Assembly: GCA_026261815.1 (NCBI GenBank)
Contig: JAMPIT010000890.1
Location: 8,834,001 to 8,898,000, forward strand
Direction: 5' to 3'
DNA: 64,000 nt
Origin: Monarcha castaneiventris obscurior
Taxonomy: Eukaryota; Chordata; Aves; Passeriformes; Monarchidae
The translations under genes and the position numbers were made by a program. The notes below the pieces were generated by a model that was given only the letters and a program-made list of their open reading frames with translations, did not search any database and had not been told where the DNA came from. Shown piece after piece: positions 13,902-28,200 of the stretch. Numbering within the stretch: position 1 is the stretch's first letter; the number at the start of each line of letters is the position of its first letter.

Positions 13902-15280
13902 GATTCCTATCTACCATGCAGTGCTGGGAGAGAAGGGAGGGTTTTCCTGAGAGGGGAAGGTGTGTGTCTGTGTTGTCTGAAGGGAAAAGAGGTGAAAAGA
14001 GAGATGAAAAAGAGAAAAATGGATTGGAGCTTTTTCATATCCTACTTAATCACAGTCATATGTCAGGCTGTTTGAGAAGAGGAGGGAGGGGATGGCTTGT
14101 TGAAAAGTGTAGCGTGCTGGAATTCTGCGAGTGAGTTGTGTGGTGAGTCCTGTGGCTTACTGCTGCCCTGATGAATAGAGCCTTTCCAGAGCTGCCAAGC
14201 CCGAAGCAAATGTGGTCAGGGATTTATTATGAAATGTACCAAACCTTGGCATGGGGCTAATTGCATATAACAAGAAGCGTGCTGGAAACTCAGACCTGAA
14301 AGGTGACAAATGCAGAAAGTATTCTATATCTGACGCTGCTGAAAGAGGTTTTGTGCAAGGGAATGTCTGTATGTCTGTGCTTTTTGCTAATGAGCTCCCA
14401 AACATAGCTGCATGTTTTTGTGTTATTACTTTGGTTAACATAGATGGAGATTTCTTGTTTTGGTTATTTCTTTCACAGCCAACAAAGAAAGAATAATTGC
14501 TATATGGCTGTAATAGCAGAAGTTCTCAAAGCAAGTGCCTGGGTCCTGTCTACAAAGTATCTGAGGCATACATTGAAAGAATAGAGTAGAAATGTATGAG
14601 CTTGGATACTAACAAAATACTGAAGCTGAGAGTTTGAAACTTGCTTATCAAAGTTTCAAGAGAAAGCAAAAAATAAACTGCAGGCCTTGAAGGGAATGCC
14701 CTGTTCAGTATTCTCAGTGGTCAAGTAAGAAATTTGTACAGCAGGACTCGAGTCTCTTCAACTTTGAAAGTTTCTTAGACCTGCTGGATCTGTGTCCTCG
14801 TATGTGCAATGTTCATTATCGTATTATACAGCATAGACCTGCACCACAGTGACATTTAATCCAATAAAAAGCTCCTTGCTTCCTTTCAGCACTTCTTCCT
14901 GTTCTTCATGCATATCCATTGCTGCACTTTGAAATCTTGTATTGGTCTTTAACGTCAGACACAGTTAACCTTTTTCTGTGGCCATGCTGAGACAGAGACT
15001 ACTGTTTCTGTCTTTGAAAGCCATCAAACTGTCCAAATGAGTATAACTGAAAATCAGAGGTACTTCAAGGAAGGGCAGGAGAAGAAAACCTGGGGAAAAC
15101 CCACAAGCAATCAAGGAAACCACAAACAAAAAACCCCATGGGATGGATTCAGAACTTGATTGACTTGGTGTTAACTGATATAGAAGCTAATCAGTAGTGA
15201 AACATGGGAGAAATAGAAACAAATGCTACAAGATTTTATGCTAATACTCTCTTTTGTCAAATTGTAAAATTTCTTGACAA

Positions 15281-15304
15281 TTTTTTTTCTTTTTTTTTTT
15301 TTTT
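15281..15304. repeat. Poly-T run with one C interruption
   Basis: T8-C-T15 on the plus strand, followed by GTGTGTG. It could mark the A-tail of a minus-strand retro-insertion, but nothing beyond it looks like a retroelement or processed transcript. Confidence 0.85.
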
Positions 15305-18300
15305 GTGTGTTTTTAAAGGAGAACAGCTTTTAGGTTGATGTTTTAACCAGAAAACAAACATAAATCCATTCCGTCACTTTTCTTCATGGGACATCTGCTT
15401 CTCAGCATTTTAAAAACTTCCTAATCTAATTATAGGGTCTGAAAAAAAGTACTATCTCACTTAATTTTCTCCCTGGATGTGCAAGATTTGCTTTACAGTG
15501 AGGTATTAGGGAGAGACAGACATGCCAAGTACAAGATCCCTTGTGTCTTGATCTTGAAGGCTTCTACCGCGTTCATCTCACTTTCCTGTTATGTTGATGG
15601 TCAGGAAAGAAGAGATTTACAAATGAGGCAAAAGAAATCACAAGCAAAAAGAAAGTAAGCACCTTGCACACATTCACTCTTGTTCCAACCAAGGCTTTTA
15701 TATGGAGTACGCAGTCTAAGGAGCTTGGTTCAGTGATTGTGTTAGCCCATAGTAACTTACTGTGCAAATACTAATACAGGCTTGATAGGGTGTGCAGAAT
15801 AAAATGTTATAAAACTGTCCCAGTGTAGAGACTTTTTTGAGTATTGGAGGGTTATAAGATCTACCAAAGTTTTTATTATTTAAAACATGCAGTAGGTGTC
15901 CTGTAACCTAACTTGAGAGGAATAAATCTAACTTTGTTAGATGGCTTTAGTGGCATCACAGAAATGCCATTTTCACTCAGCTGTTCTTGAACAATTTCCT
16001 CAATCTATGAAGCCCAAATAAGACTAGTTTTCTTTGGCATAGAACGTATGCATGTTATATTTTACCTTCATTTTCCATAATAAATATCCAAGCTTTTTAT
16101 AGAAAGCTAGAAGTAGTTTTTGATATCAAGATGCTGGTGTAAGTTTTGTAAAGATGCTACCAGTTAGATTTGACCACATAAAAGGTTGTATTTGAAAGAC
16201 ATTGAGTAAAACAAAAGGAAGGGAAAGGATCACAGAGTCAGAGAATCTCTAGATATTTCTAGAAGGTTTCATCTTCCAGAGTAGAAGTTGTTGATGGCTA
16301 CTATCATACTTCCATCTGTGTGAGTTATAGTAGGTTTTGTACCCATTGCAACTGCTGTCCATTAATAGCCTGATCATCCTTCTGTTGAAGCTTAGCAGGA
16401 AATTGTTCTGGATTTCAGCACAGCTGAAGTATGCAGTAAGTGAGGGATAGTGATAAAGGAAGAAAAACAAATGCAACCATAAATCATCTTCATTTGCATT
16501 GGCATAATGGTTGCACCTCAGACCATAAGTTCTTCTATCTCTAAAGAGTTCCTTCTTGCTGTCTTTCTAGCAGTTGTTCAGAACAGACATGAAGGCATGT
16601 TAAGTCTCTCAGTCCCTCACCTAGAAGAACAGTGGAAATGGGATATCCAGTGGGATACAAATTGATTTTGAAATAAATTTTTAAGTAAATGGTAGCCAAG
16701 TTCACTCCTCCCTTTCCCTTGCCATAGCATAAGACCTGCACTTAAGAAGGACTCAGAAAAGCTGAGGTTTTTTACTCTGAGGACATTCTCTAATTTTGGA
16801 GACTTCTGCTGAGGAAATTATTTTCCTCCTTAGTTCTTGAACCTAATAAGCACTAAAAAAAGAAGTGTATACAAGTAATGCTGTGATCCGAGCCAAAAAT
16901 AATACTGAGCAAGTGTGTTGTCATAGACAAACTATATCAGAAGAGTAGTTAATAAGTTTATAACTTACAGACAGCATAAAATGTGTGAGATTCTTTTTAC
17001 ATTTCATCCAACAACCTTCCAAAAATGTCATGTGACAAATTAATGCCTATCAGGAACATATAAAGGTGACCATAAAGACTGTAGTAATGATAGAACAGGT
17101 GTGTGGGTTTGTGCATGAGGCAAAATTAGGGGATGTTTTATGTCCTAGCACTAGCTCTGCTCCCTCGATAAGGCTGGAACCATTACATCCCTTTCTGGGA
17201 TAATACTTTTGCTGTTAGCTCATGGACATTACCAAGTATGTATGTGACAATTTGCACCAAAACCAGATATACTGGCCCAAAGCTTTTACCACCGACAGGT
17301 TAGAAGGAAAGTGTAGTGACTTAGGCAGTTTTGTGTGCAAGAATTCTGGAATTCTGCAGGTATAGCTATTATTATATTGCTTCATAGCTTAATAATCTTA
17401 AAGATTAATTTCAGATGACTAGTTAATAGCTTTTAAATTAAGCAACATAAGATTGTTCCTTGGCCCTATGTTAATGGACTAGAAGCATAAAAATAAACCT
17501 ACTGTGAAGTTAAAAGCCCTGGAAAGGTGATTTCTGTTACAAATACCTCCTAAAACCGTGTTTTAATATAAGAGCAAATTATCAATGTCATCTGTGTGAA
17601 TATTTGATATCTTCAGTAATAGACTTATACATGAGACCATGGTTAGAGTAGGCCCACAGGCTGGGCTTGGATAGTTGTCAGGAATTGCTTGTGTCTGTAG
17701 CATCTACATGTAAAATGTGATGCTCATGAGAAATTTTCTAGCTGTGCAGCTGGATCCCAGGCTTCCAGCGAGTTTGACATGAGCTGCTCAGGGACAAGAG
17801 GCAGCCAGCTTTCTAAGTGCTGCTGGGAAAAGTTGAATAAAAATAGCCTTGTGGATTTCATCTTATTCAACAATGTGGATGGGGAAAAAGAGTTCTAAAA
17901 AACAAGTGAACAAACCAAAAACCACAATGTCAAGCCCCACATGATTGCTGTTCTAGGACATGAAAGCAGCACATTTGTTTTCTGAAGTTTGGGTTAAAAA
18001 TTTTTGAAGTTTGGGTGTTTATTTTCATGAGTTTAAATTTCTTTCAAGTGCATTCTCCTAATGATTTCTGCCACTTTAATAATGCAAAAAATAGACAAAG
18101 CCAAGCTACGAAATTCAAGGCACATGGAACATGGCGTTTTCCTTTGCTTCTCCCAGATGTGGAGGTGCTGTGCAGTTGTCACCTGAGGGGTCAAGGGCCA
18201 TGTGCAGTGGCCTTAAGACACATGGTGGAATTCCCTTGGGCTTCAGTGAGGCACAGAAACAGTGCTTAAAACACCAGAATCATGTGCCTTGTTATTCAGT

Positions 18301-21300
18301 GTGTTGTCATGCATGCTTAGAAATGTAAAGTACATTGTTGGAAGTGGTACTTGAAAGAGCTTCCTTGCACTGTGGGGCACGTGCCAAGCACGAGCAGAAG
18401 CCACAGCAGATCTCATGAGCTGGCTGAAGCCTTTTTGTGTTGATTAAATCTGCACTTCTGGCTCTCCTGGCTGAGTAAGCAGAGTTGTGACAGGGCATGT
18501 GAAAACACGGATTGCTGTGCGTTTTCTTATTGTTGATCATTTCTGCTGATGCACTGCCTGGAGCAGCCATCCAAGGACCTCCTTGCTGCACTGTTTGGGA
18601 TTCTTTACAAACCAAAGTGAAACCATAGGCCCTGCCCTGAAAAGGCCCTAGGAATCACACTTCCTTGCTCTCTCTGTAGGGCTGTGAGGGATGTGCAAGT
18701 AAGCAACCAACTGTAGACTGCCAGGTTGCACTTCTGTCTGTTCTGTGAGAAAAAGCTGGGTGAAGTTCAGTGACCGATGTTAGAATCAGTCAGATAAATA
18801 CTGGCTAATTCACTACAAACATCACTTCAGCTAAAAATGGGGGTTGTTGCCTGGTTTTGCCTAGATGCCAAGTGATGATGCTGTAGCAAAAACTGCTGTG
18901 CCAGTAGAGTTGAATTTAGATGCAATTAACCATTTCTGCCTTCCTTCTCCAGCTAGGATAAATAGTTAGGGCTTGAAGCGTGCGGCAATGGCAGTTTCCA
19001 GCCAGATGTTTAACCACTGCTGCTGAGGAGAATGGCAGGTTGTTACCATGGGGGCTGGCTGGAGAGGGGCTCACGGGGGTGGGAAGGAGGCCAGGGGTTA
19101 GAAATAACCTGCTGGTGGGGATCATTAGAGCCTTTATGTAAACACGGCTGGAATGAAAACAAGGTGGGTTGTTTTTTTTTTTCCTTTGGAGACCTGTATG
19201 GCATCCAAGCACAACATTGCAGGCTGAGCTGCACGCTCCCTTTCAGAAAGGCACCACAGTGCAGGAGATCAGGTCCACAAATCTGATTCAGTGCTGGCTT
19301 TGTGCACGGTGGCCACTCTCTACATCAGTTGTATTTTTCAGTGTGGCTATAAAGGGTGGAAAAAAAAAAATAGAAAAAGGATAGTGATCATGGAGGTGGG
19401 GGGAATACCTGGTATGATAGCAGTGAACTAGAGTGGCAATATTTATTTTTAATTGAAATGATAGGGCCGTAGGTGTACTGGAAAGTAACAATAAATATAC
19501 CTAAGGTCTTCTGTGCATTTCGATTTCTAAAAAAAAAATCCCCTTAAAATAGAGCCATCCTCTCTTCTTTATCTGAAAAGAAATTAAATAAACATAATTA
19601 GCCTGCTTTTGTTTTAGCAAGAGTCATATTTACTCATTTACATATTGAGCAGGAATTTGCATGTTTATATGTCTTGTTAGAAAACTGTATAGCAGCATGT
19701 AATTTTAACAAATTTAAAGTTAAATGCAGTTCTTGCATGAAGTATAAATGTTATCTTAGAGTTTTTTGTTTGACGATGTTCATTTCATCTTCATGGATCA
19801 GTGCCTCCATAAATGTGTGCCACATGTAGGAGGCTTGTTGCAAAAGTGCTGTATGGTGCCAGCACACACTTATTTCCAGGAATCCCTGCCCAGAAAGGTA
19901 GAAGCTCCTGCACTTCACTGTACAAGATGTCAATCCCCAGCACAGTGCATGGTCAGACTGTACAGTCCTTTTACTACTTGTTGTGCTGTGTTGTTTAAGG
20001 CCATGGCAGTCCTGGCCAGAGATTCTCTCTCTCTCACCTACTCCGTTTTGAGTTGGGGGAGGTTGCTGGTGGCCCTGGTACACAGCTTTGTAGGATGTTC
20101 ATGTCCATGCATCTTGCACTGATCCTGCCATTGTTTCAGAGGGATGTGACTCCTTATACAAGTGCTCCACTGACCTGGGAAGCCCTCATTTCATCTTCAT
20201 CCTTATGTGGTTTTTTCCCTTTTTTCCTTTTTTATTTTCTTTTGGTGGGGGGGTGAAGGTAGGTAGAAGAAAAAGCAGTGGTTTCAGTAGCCTGAGAATC
20301 TGAGTCCTTTCACAGATAGTGGGCAGGGGAGGGATGCCATGCCTTTCTTTGCCTCACTCAAAGAGGTTTAAACACGGTGGGCTTTGGCCAGTTCCCTCAT
20401 CAGCATTCAGACCTGAGGGGCACATGGCGTGTTACACCTGCTGCTCAGCCAAGAGACACTGAAGGGCTTTTCCCCACTGGAGAGCTGGGAGCTAAAGCAG
20501 CCGTCAAGGTAGGGAAATGTGTTTTTAAAGGGAAGAACAAAACTCAGAAGGGTGAGGGGCCTTTGGTTTGAGCACTGTGTTTTCCTAGGCTGAGGGTAGA
20601 TAGGGAGTGAGGACTACAGTGGTGGTCCATGCAAGAGAGGCTAAAAGGGACACCTTAATAAAGAGCCTGAACTGTGGAGCCAGAGGTATCCAAAAGGACC
20701 AAAGCCGCTGGCATTTTTGCCTGTGTATACAGCTGAATTATTAGTGTAGCTTCCTGAAGCATCTGCTCTAATACCTGTTCTAATGTTGCAACAAATACAA
20801 TAAGCTTTAGTATGTTTTACAGAGGGTCCAACAGGTTAGTGAAAAGGAAGAAAATCGTTCTTCTGTTTTTCCCCACAAGTGAATTATAATGATCAATGTC
20901 AGTTAGAGACAGACCTTACTCCATTTATTGTTTAAATACTAAATGGAGAGTATGACACAGAATTGTGATGTACTAAGCATGTACAGAAATTACTTGGTAA
21001 ACGAGATGTGATATACAGCCTCTGTTTCAAAATTCATGGGTTCACAAAATGCCGCTGGTGGCACTGTTATATGCTCAAACTTTATTGAGGATTAAGAAAC
21101 ATTGACCAGTTGAAAAAGGTGAAAAGCCCCATTTTTGGTTCCTGTCTTTTCTAAGCGGTTATTAACATATTGTTTTTGCTCATGTTTGAAGGAAACAAAC
21201 TTTCAGCTGCTGTAACCAAATTAGGTCAGTAGCCAGTTTCTCAGGACTGCTGCTATTGGCATGTACTCTTGAAAGCTTATTAAGAGAGAAGAGAACTTGA

Positions 21301-24300
21301 TGCAATTATTACATTTAATGAACAAAATCTTCCTGGGCTTTTGTGCAAACAGTAGATTGTTGAGAACTATATGAAATCTGTGAGAGATGTGAGAAACAGG
21401 TCGTATGGCCTAAAATCAGAGCCACTCTTACAGAATTAGTTTGCTTTTCCTCCAGAGATTAACACTTAGCAATTCTGGGCTAGATTTCAAGAAGAGTGAA
21501 CTCTAACCTGTGCATTTTCCCTTTGCTTGTTTTTCTTAACCTGAAAACAGCTTTAAGAGTGTTTGCAATAAAATGCCAGGAAAAATAAAACGAAATTAAA
21601 TAATCCATTTCCAAGCTTTGGGAACTACTCTTTTCAGTTTATGAAGAAAGCTAAAAATACCTCCTACACGCAACAGGCATTTGAAGGCTTGCTCAAGCCG
21701 AGCTTGTTCTCTATCAGATGTGCCCAGGTATTTTCTGCTTCAGGTGCATGTTCCTGCAGAGCTGCCCTTGCCCTCCCCAATGAGTTTGTGCATGTGTAGC
21801 ACTTGTGGAACCTGCTCCTGGGTTAGCAAATATGCTTTTGTTTGCTGTACAGGAGAGCTTCAGGCTTCTGCTCTTCTCTCCTTCCATCTCTGTCCAGGAA
21901 GAAGACTTGGTCCCAGTGCAAGTGCGATCCATATTTACCACCCAAAGGGTTATTTTTTTTCTTCTCAGATACGGAGCGTAAAACTTATAGCACAAAGAAT
22001 GTTACAGTAATAGCTATATGAGCTGAAAGTAAGGAAAGCCTCAGGAAGTGTACCTTGAGATGGTGCGTTGTCAAAATTTAGGTTTATTTGGACTCTCATT
22101 GAGCTGAAGGCTAGTGGAATGGTAGCTGGGTGTGGCTTTAGTGAGATATGTATGTGCATTTTAATATGAATATTGTTGGTTTATGCTTTTAAAACTACAC
22201 AAACCACTCCTAGGCCTGAGGGCATGATAGGCTGGACCAGAAGTCATCCCCATGTCCAGAGACATCCAGGCTTGGATACTCAGGTGGTGAGGGACTTTAC
22301 ATGTATTTCAGCAAACTTTTGCTACAGCTTTGATGCAGTTTTTGGTTATTTTTTGGTAAAAGTACCAACAAAGTGATTTAAAAGCTGTCAGTTGGCCATA
22401 TATTTTGAACAGTTTGTTCTTGGTTCCCCATCCTTCTGTCTCTTGGCTGTTGTTGAGGCAGTGCATACAATTTGTATCTGATATCAAGTGTTTTGAGGTG
22501 CTGCATGTGCTGAGAAAAGCCCTGTATCTTAACATACTGCTGCTGCCCAAGGGCTAGGAAGTACAGTAAACATACACATGCAGGTTTTCAAGTGGCTTAT
22601 TTTAGTTGTTACTTGTGGAGAGATTCCTGTGGCTCTAAAGATTTACAGCTTCCTGTTCATTTGTTGTCTTCTCTTGTCAATGCTAAGCCTGATTTTTTTT
22701 TTTTAAGGTGTGATTTTGTTCTTTGATGAGCTTATAGTGTTTGTTTATTTTTCTACAATGCACAGTCTTGTAGTGCATAAGAACTTGAAAATGAAATTGG
22801 GTAGAAGATCATATAAGCTACCTTGAGGTTAATTTTTCTGCTTTTTATTACCCTCTCTGCGAGGACTCTGGTTCTGGCATCCTGGACATACTGGATAGAT
22901 AAGCAAGGACACTTTAGATCTTTCCACTTATGCATGTAGCTTCCTTTCAGTTGACCTAATATAAAATTGATGCTTTATTTTTGTACAGTTTCAGGATCAG
23001 TAAGCTCCCAGAAGTAAAATGCATATAAAGGAAACTGCTACAGAACAAACTGATGTCCATATCCACACTTTCAGAATGCCTTTATCTCAGTCTTTTGTCT
23101 CCTGGGCTCAAAACTGGAATTCAGCTCCTAGCTTGGACTTGTCTGCCTCTTAGGTAACTTTCTTTTGACTGAAATCCCAGAACTGCAAAAGTTAATGTCT
23201 GATTCAACAGTTCTCTGAGTACGTGAACACCAGCTTAGCAGTGTAAAACAACAGTGCAATAATTAAAGTAAGTTACACTGCTCATTTAGATTTTACACTT
23301 GAAAAAGTAAAACTTTTGACCAAAATTTGCATTTGAAGAATGCTTTCCCCCCCTGAGGCATTAACTATTGAAATAGCTGGATATACATGTATTTGATCAT
23401 GAAGCTGAAGATTCTTAAGGAACTGGAAGAATGAAAAATATAATCTGCTAAAGTTTTCAGGGGACTGTGAAATTGAAAGCTTTCTAAGTTTTAATTTACC
23501 TGAATTGATATTCTTAGATTTAGAGTTAATTTTTAAATCCAGAGGAAATCTAAAAAAACTCAAGGCAAGTAAACAATACTTGTCTGAAATATGCCCTAAT
23601 CTCATCTGGTTTAGTTGGAAAGCACTTTTGTGGCTCATTTGCCTTTAAGTCAGTAATACCTACATGCATGTTAGCTGGATTTAGTAGCATTTTTCCTTTG
23701 GGCAGCATGAATGAGTCAAAAGAAATGTTTCATAAAACTATGAGCAACTGAAAAAAGCTGAATTGGATTGGAAGCTAGCATATCTTCAATTAGAAGAATC
23801 TGTTTTCTTTTTCTTTTTCTCTGTCTTAGAATATATAATTATTTTTAACCTTCATTCTTAGTATGAATCATCCTGTACTCCATAGAAAATCCTGTTTGCT
23901 TCTTGGTAATAACTTGTAGAAGCATGAAAAGTGTCTTTAGACCATTAGGAGAACAGGGTTCCATGCCCAGCAGCAGTTTAGATACTGAGGATCCCACCCC
24001 TGGATACTGGTCCACGGCCACTTTTTGGTGGCAAAGATTAGTTTCTGCCTCATTTCCTCCAGTTGTGGGTGCTCGTTCTTACTACTGAGCTGCTCCAGTA
24101 ATGGAAGCAGCTCTGCCAGTGGCATGGAGCCGAGGTGATGGGCAGGAGGTGGGACAGGGCAGGACGCTCCTCAGTTCCATTTTCTCCCTTCAAACCTACG
24201 GAGTGTCTGAAGTGTTGTCAATATGGCTTGCTCACAGATGTATCTGAAAGTCTTTTGGGGTACTTTTAGTTTAAAAAAGAGCAATTCTTTTAAATTGGAA

Positions 24301-25276
24301 AATGCAGCATTTTGCAAGTGAGGTAAGGTTCTGTCTGCAATTTGCCACCGCCAGAGAATGGCAACTCAAAATCTCCCAGGTGTCGTGCTCTCGTTTTCCA
24401 GTGTTTTGAGTTATTGACTTGTGCTATAGCAGACACGTGACTTCAAATGCTTCTTTCTGCCTTGGGGTGATATCTGATCATATGGATACAAATTGGGCAT
24501 GGGACTTCTCATCTGGAAAGGTCTGTGAGGAAGGTGTGTAGGGACAATATTTGCAAGTGGTTTAGTTAACCACTGCCAGCTTTCTGTAACTGGGTCTTAG
24601 GTGGGAGACAGCTGTTTTTAACTTAGGACAATTAGGGTACAGTTCTGGCATTTTTACCAACTACATGGACTCTCCCCCACTCCCAAATTTTGATTAAAAA
24701 AAGGAATTTACATTGGAATTTAACCTCTTCTCTATTAAAACTGTTTAATTGGCTATGTACAAGCAAAAATTGACTTGGAATCCTCTTCTTTTTAAAACAT
24801 TGGGAAGTGTGGTGCTTGTGGAAGTGCTTCATGTGAGGTGCCAGATGCTAAATGCAGTGGTTCTGAGACCCCTCTGTTCCAAAGTTTTTTTGTTTTCAAG
24901 GAGGAGCAGTTTTTTAGCAGATGTTGTATTAAGAGCAAGACTTCTTCAGCATTGTGGGCTGTCTTTTTTGAGAAGGGTACTCATTTAATGAAGGAATAAT
25001 TTCATGGATAGCTGCATCAATGAGCAGATGTTATACAATTCTAAAAGATAATCTGTACATGCTTAGCACATCACAATTAATGTAGCAGGACTTGAGACTA
25101 TTAGTGTCTCCCTAGAGGTAGTATTAATTAAGATGCTACACCCAAGAACAAGGTCAGACATTATTTCCACTTGGAGAACTTGTTAGAATAAATTAATTTT
25201 TTGTTAGAATTTGTCTTTTATTCATGTTTCTTGGTAAGCATATGAAGTCAAATGTGGTTTGTGAACAGCAAAGCAT

Positions 25277-28200
25277 CTAAATCTTTTTTCCTATGTTTTT
25301 TTGTGAGCAGTGGTTGTCTTTGAAGAACGTACTAAACACCTGGACTGCAGTAAAATTAAATATAAAAGGACAGCCAGTTGTATTCTGTGTATTATTAGCA
25401 AGGTCACCTAGTGCTGGTATTTCTCTTACTACAAGAACTGTTTTGCCACTTTTGTGTTGCTTCTTCCCCGTGCTATCATTTCCCTGGACTTCACTGGTAT
25501 TCATTCAGTCTATTTGCTTAAGGAAAGGTAATTTTAGCAGCATGGCTTTCACCTGCCCTTGTCTTACAACCCAGTTTTGGCCTTTGGAACCTGAATCAAA
25601 TGGATTGTGTTTCCTAAAGTTGGATAATTTCTGATACCTTCTGAAGGATTCAATGGATAAATAAATTCAAAGGCATTAGTAGAGTACAGTTTGCCAAATG
25701 TTGAGCACATTTTGGGAGGAACTCTGTGCCTTCAAATCTCTTGACATCTAGAACAATTACATGGATTAAGTCTTTGATGAGCAGCATGCCAGAAGAATAT
25801 ATTTCTAATATATGGAGAAAATGTATAGAGATTTCACTACTTGCAGATAAGCAGAAAACCTGGCTTCTTTTTCATAGTGCTTTCCACTTGTAGCTAATTC
25901 TAAAATAAGAAAAAATAAATCTTGACTTTTTCTTTTTGTCTCCGAAATGAAGAATGAATGGTATTTTATTCAGGTTTTTCTGGATCGTTTAGTCTTTACA
26001 GAATAAAGATGCATAAAATTTAGTAATAGCAGGAAGACTTGTCCACAGAAACGGACTTTGCAGATTTCTTCGTGTTCACTTGTGGTGGCTGTAATTTTTT
26101 CATTGTTTTCCGATTTCCATAATATTTTGTTTTTCTATATAAAGATCTGTCCCCATATTTCATAAGTATGACAGCTTTTGCACTAGGAACCATTTATTTT
26201 GATGCAAACATCATAACCTAAGCATTTAAAATGATTCATTTTGTTAAAACAATATTTAGGAAACAGTTTCTTAGAGCAGGAGGTCCTCTTTAATATGTAA
26301 ATTATAAATGGAGAGGTCTCTTTTCTGCTCCAGGTTTTTTCTCAAACATATTTAATCCACAAGATTAGAAGGTGAAAATGAATTATTTTTCATTTCTGAA
26401 TTAATTTTTCATTGCTGAAACTTCAGAGCACTATCAAGGAGTGCAATTATCCAGAGTTTTGTCAGTACCATGAATTCAATAATATTCAATTATACAAAAA
26501 TTCTTTTTGTAAAGCATTTCTACAGTACCCTCTTCATCTTTAGTGTTTCCTCACAAGAGATTTCAGATTTGCATGTGTATCGTTTCTTATGATCTATGCC
26601 AAAGTGCAAAAACACTACTTGAAGTTTTGGACCAGGGAAATCCTGTAGTGCAGCTAAGCTGAACATCAGTTCCCTGGTGTGCTCATCTGATGGAGCAAGG
26701 TTGGCAGAGTGGACAAGGTGGTTTTTGTAAGGCTCAGTTTGTGTGAGCTGCAGTGACAGTGAGTGAGCAAACCTCAGCTGGACACAGAGCACACTGAGAC
26801 AACCAGTGAATGAGTTTCTAGGTTGAAGTCTTTTTTTATGAGATAATACAGGACAAGCACAGTTGCCTTTCAGGTATGTAATCCTTGGGCCATCCTAGAA
26901 ATAACTGAGATGTTATTTGGTGGAGTGTAACCATAAAGCAGAACTTCTGCTTGAGATCTTCAGTGCCAGTTTCATGTATGTTCTGAATTTATCATCAATG
27001 CACACTATGATTCTTTTTCCTCTGGTTTTCCTTAGATTGATTCGCTTCCAGCATGACACTGTCCTGCTTCCAGATCTGGCCAAAGTACTGTTATTATATG
27101 ATGCTTTATGCAGACTGTTAACCAAGTTCATACAGAAAACTTTGAGTATGTTTAGAAAGAAACATCTTGTCTGGGTTCTGTGGGAATATTTAAGACTGCA
27201 AAGTAGTCTGTGTTAAAAAAAAAAAAAAAAAAAAGCAGGTTATTACTGAATTCAGGAAGTGAAAAGAAATATTCCATCTGCTCAAAAAGCTAGTGTATGT
27301 ATAAAGACGGTATTTTCACAAAAGCAGTAATTCTGCTCTTCAGTGAATGAAGTCAGATGCTGATAGTAATTACAAGCTCCTCATGTGTAGTGAACTGTCA
27401 TATACAGAGGTAAAAGTGAACCATGAAGAAATGACCATATATTGCTTGCTCAGTAAAGGTTACGACATGAAGGATTCAAGTGATGTAGTTGTGGGCCACA
27501 CAAGTTATTCAAAATCAAATCCATTTTTCAAGATAACTGTACAGGCAACATCTTCCTCCAGCACTGGGATACCAGGTGATACCAGCACATCTGAATCTAT
27601 TTGGTTTTCAGAAATAATTTTCTAATTCTTCATGTGTTTATTCCTTATAGACTCTCTTTATTACTAGCTGTATCAGAGTTAGTAGTAGATTATGTCTGCG
27701 TCACACCAGCTGGAAGGGATTTGGCATTTTACTTTGTGCAGGGCAGAGGTCCCACATTTATGTGCTGCTTCATTGACACTGCAGCTTTTCTGTATTTTTT
27801 GGCAGTAGATACTTGTTTCAGTGGTTAGTGATGAGGATGTTACTCTTGTCCTAGAAGATTAAATTTTTCTGGAATTTCTGAGAGCATTTCCAGCACCCGA
27901 TGCAGGTGGTGCTGTTGAACAAACAGAAGCACAGCAAGATTTGTTTTATTGAGACACTGGCCTGGCAAGCTGTTTATCCTGTATGTGATCCAACAGGCAT
28001 TGTACAAACTTTGACAAGCCCTGTGTGGTTTTGATCGAAGGGAAAGCAGTGAAGCGCCCTAGCAGTTCTGCTCTGACCTTCCTACTTAATCTGGTTGAAC
28101 AATTTGTTCCTACAGCTCAACTTCTCAATCCATGCAATATTTTATTTCTGTTCTTTTTCTATCCAGCACTAGCCTTTCTACCAGTTTACACTGCCACCTG

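Larger units (their letters stand above)
8578..25276. other. Long non-coding stretch, no gene recognised
   Basis: In this roughly 17 kb I find no coding frame that resembles a known protein, no exon with convincing splice sites at both ends, and no clear transposon end. Frames up to about 128 codons (for example 12046-12432 minus and 19766-20122 plus) are short and overlap frames on the opposite strand. Homopolymer runs occur at 13888-13901 (A) and 15281-15304 (T with one C). A homeodomain-like TAAT-rich patch lies at 10095-10160 (see findings). Confidence 0.6.

Noticed and set aside
16216..16260. Sequence resembling a reverse-complement CR1 3' end (ATCACAGAGTCAGAGAATCT)
   Set aside because: Only about 25 bp resembles the terminus and the following sequence does not continue into any CR1 block I recognise, so chance is as likely.
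27215..27234. Poly-A run as the tail of a plus-strand processed pseudogene
   Set aside because: No recognisable transcript, polyadenylation signal in the right place, or target-site duplication on the plus strand. The coding-like text nearby is on the other strand.
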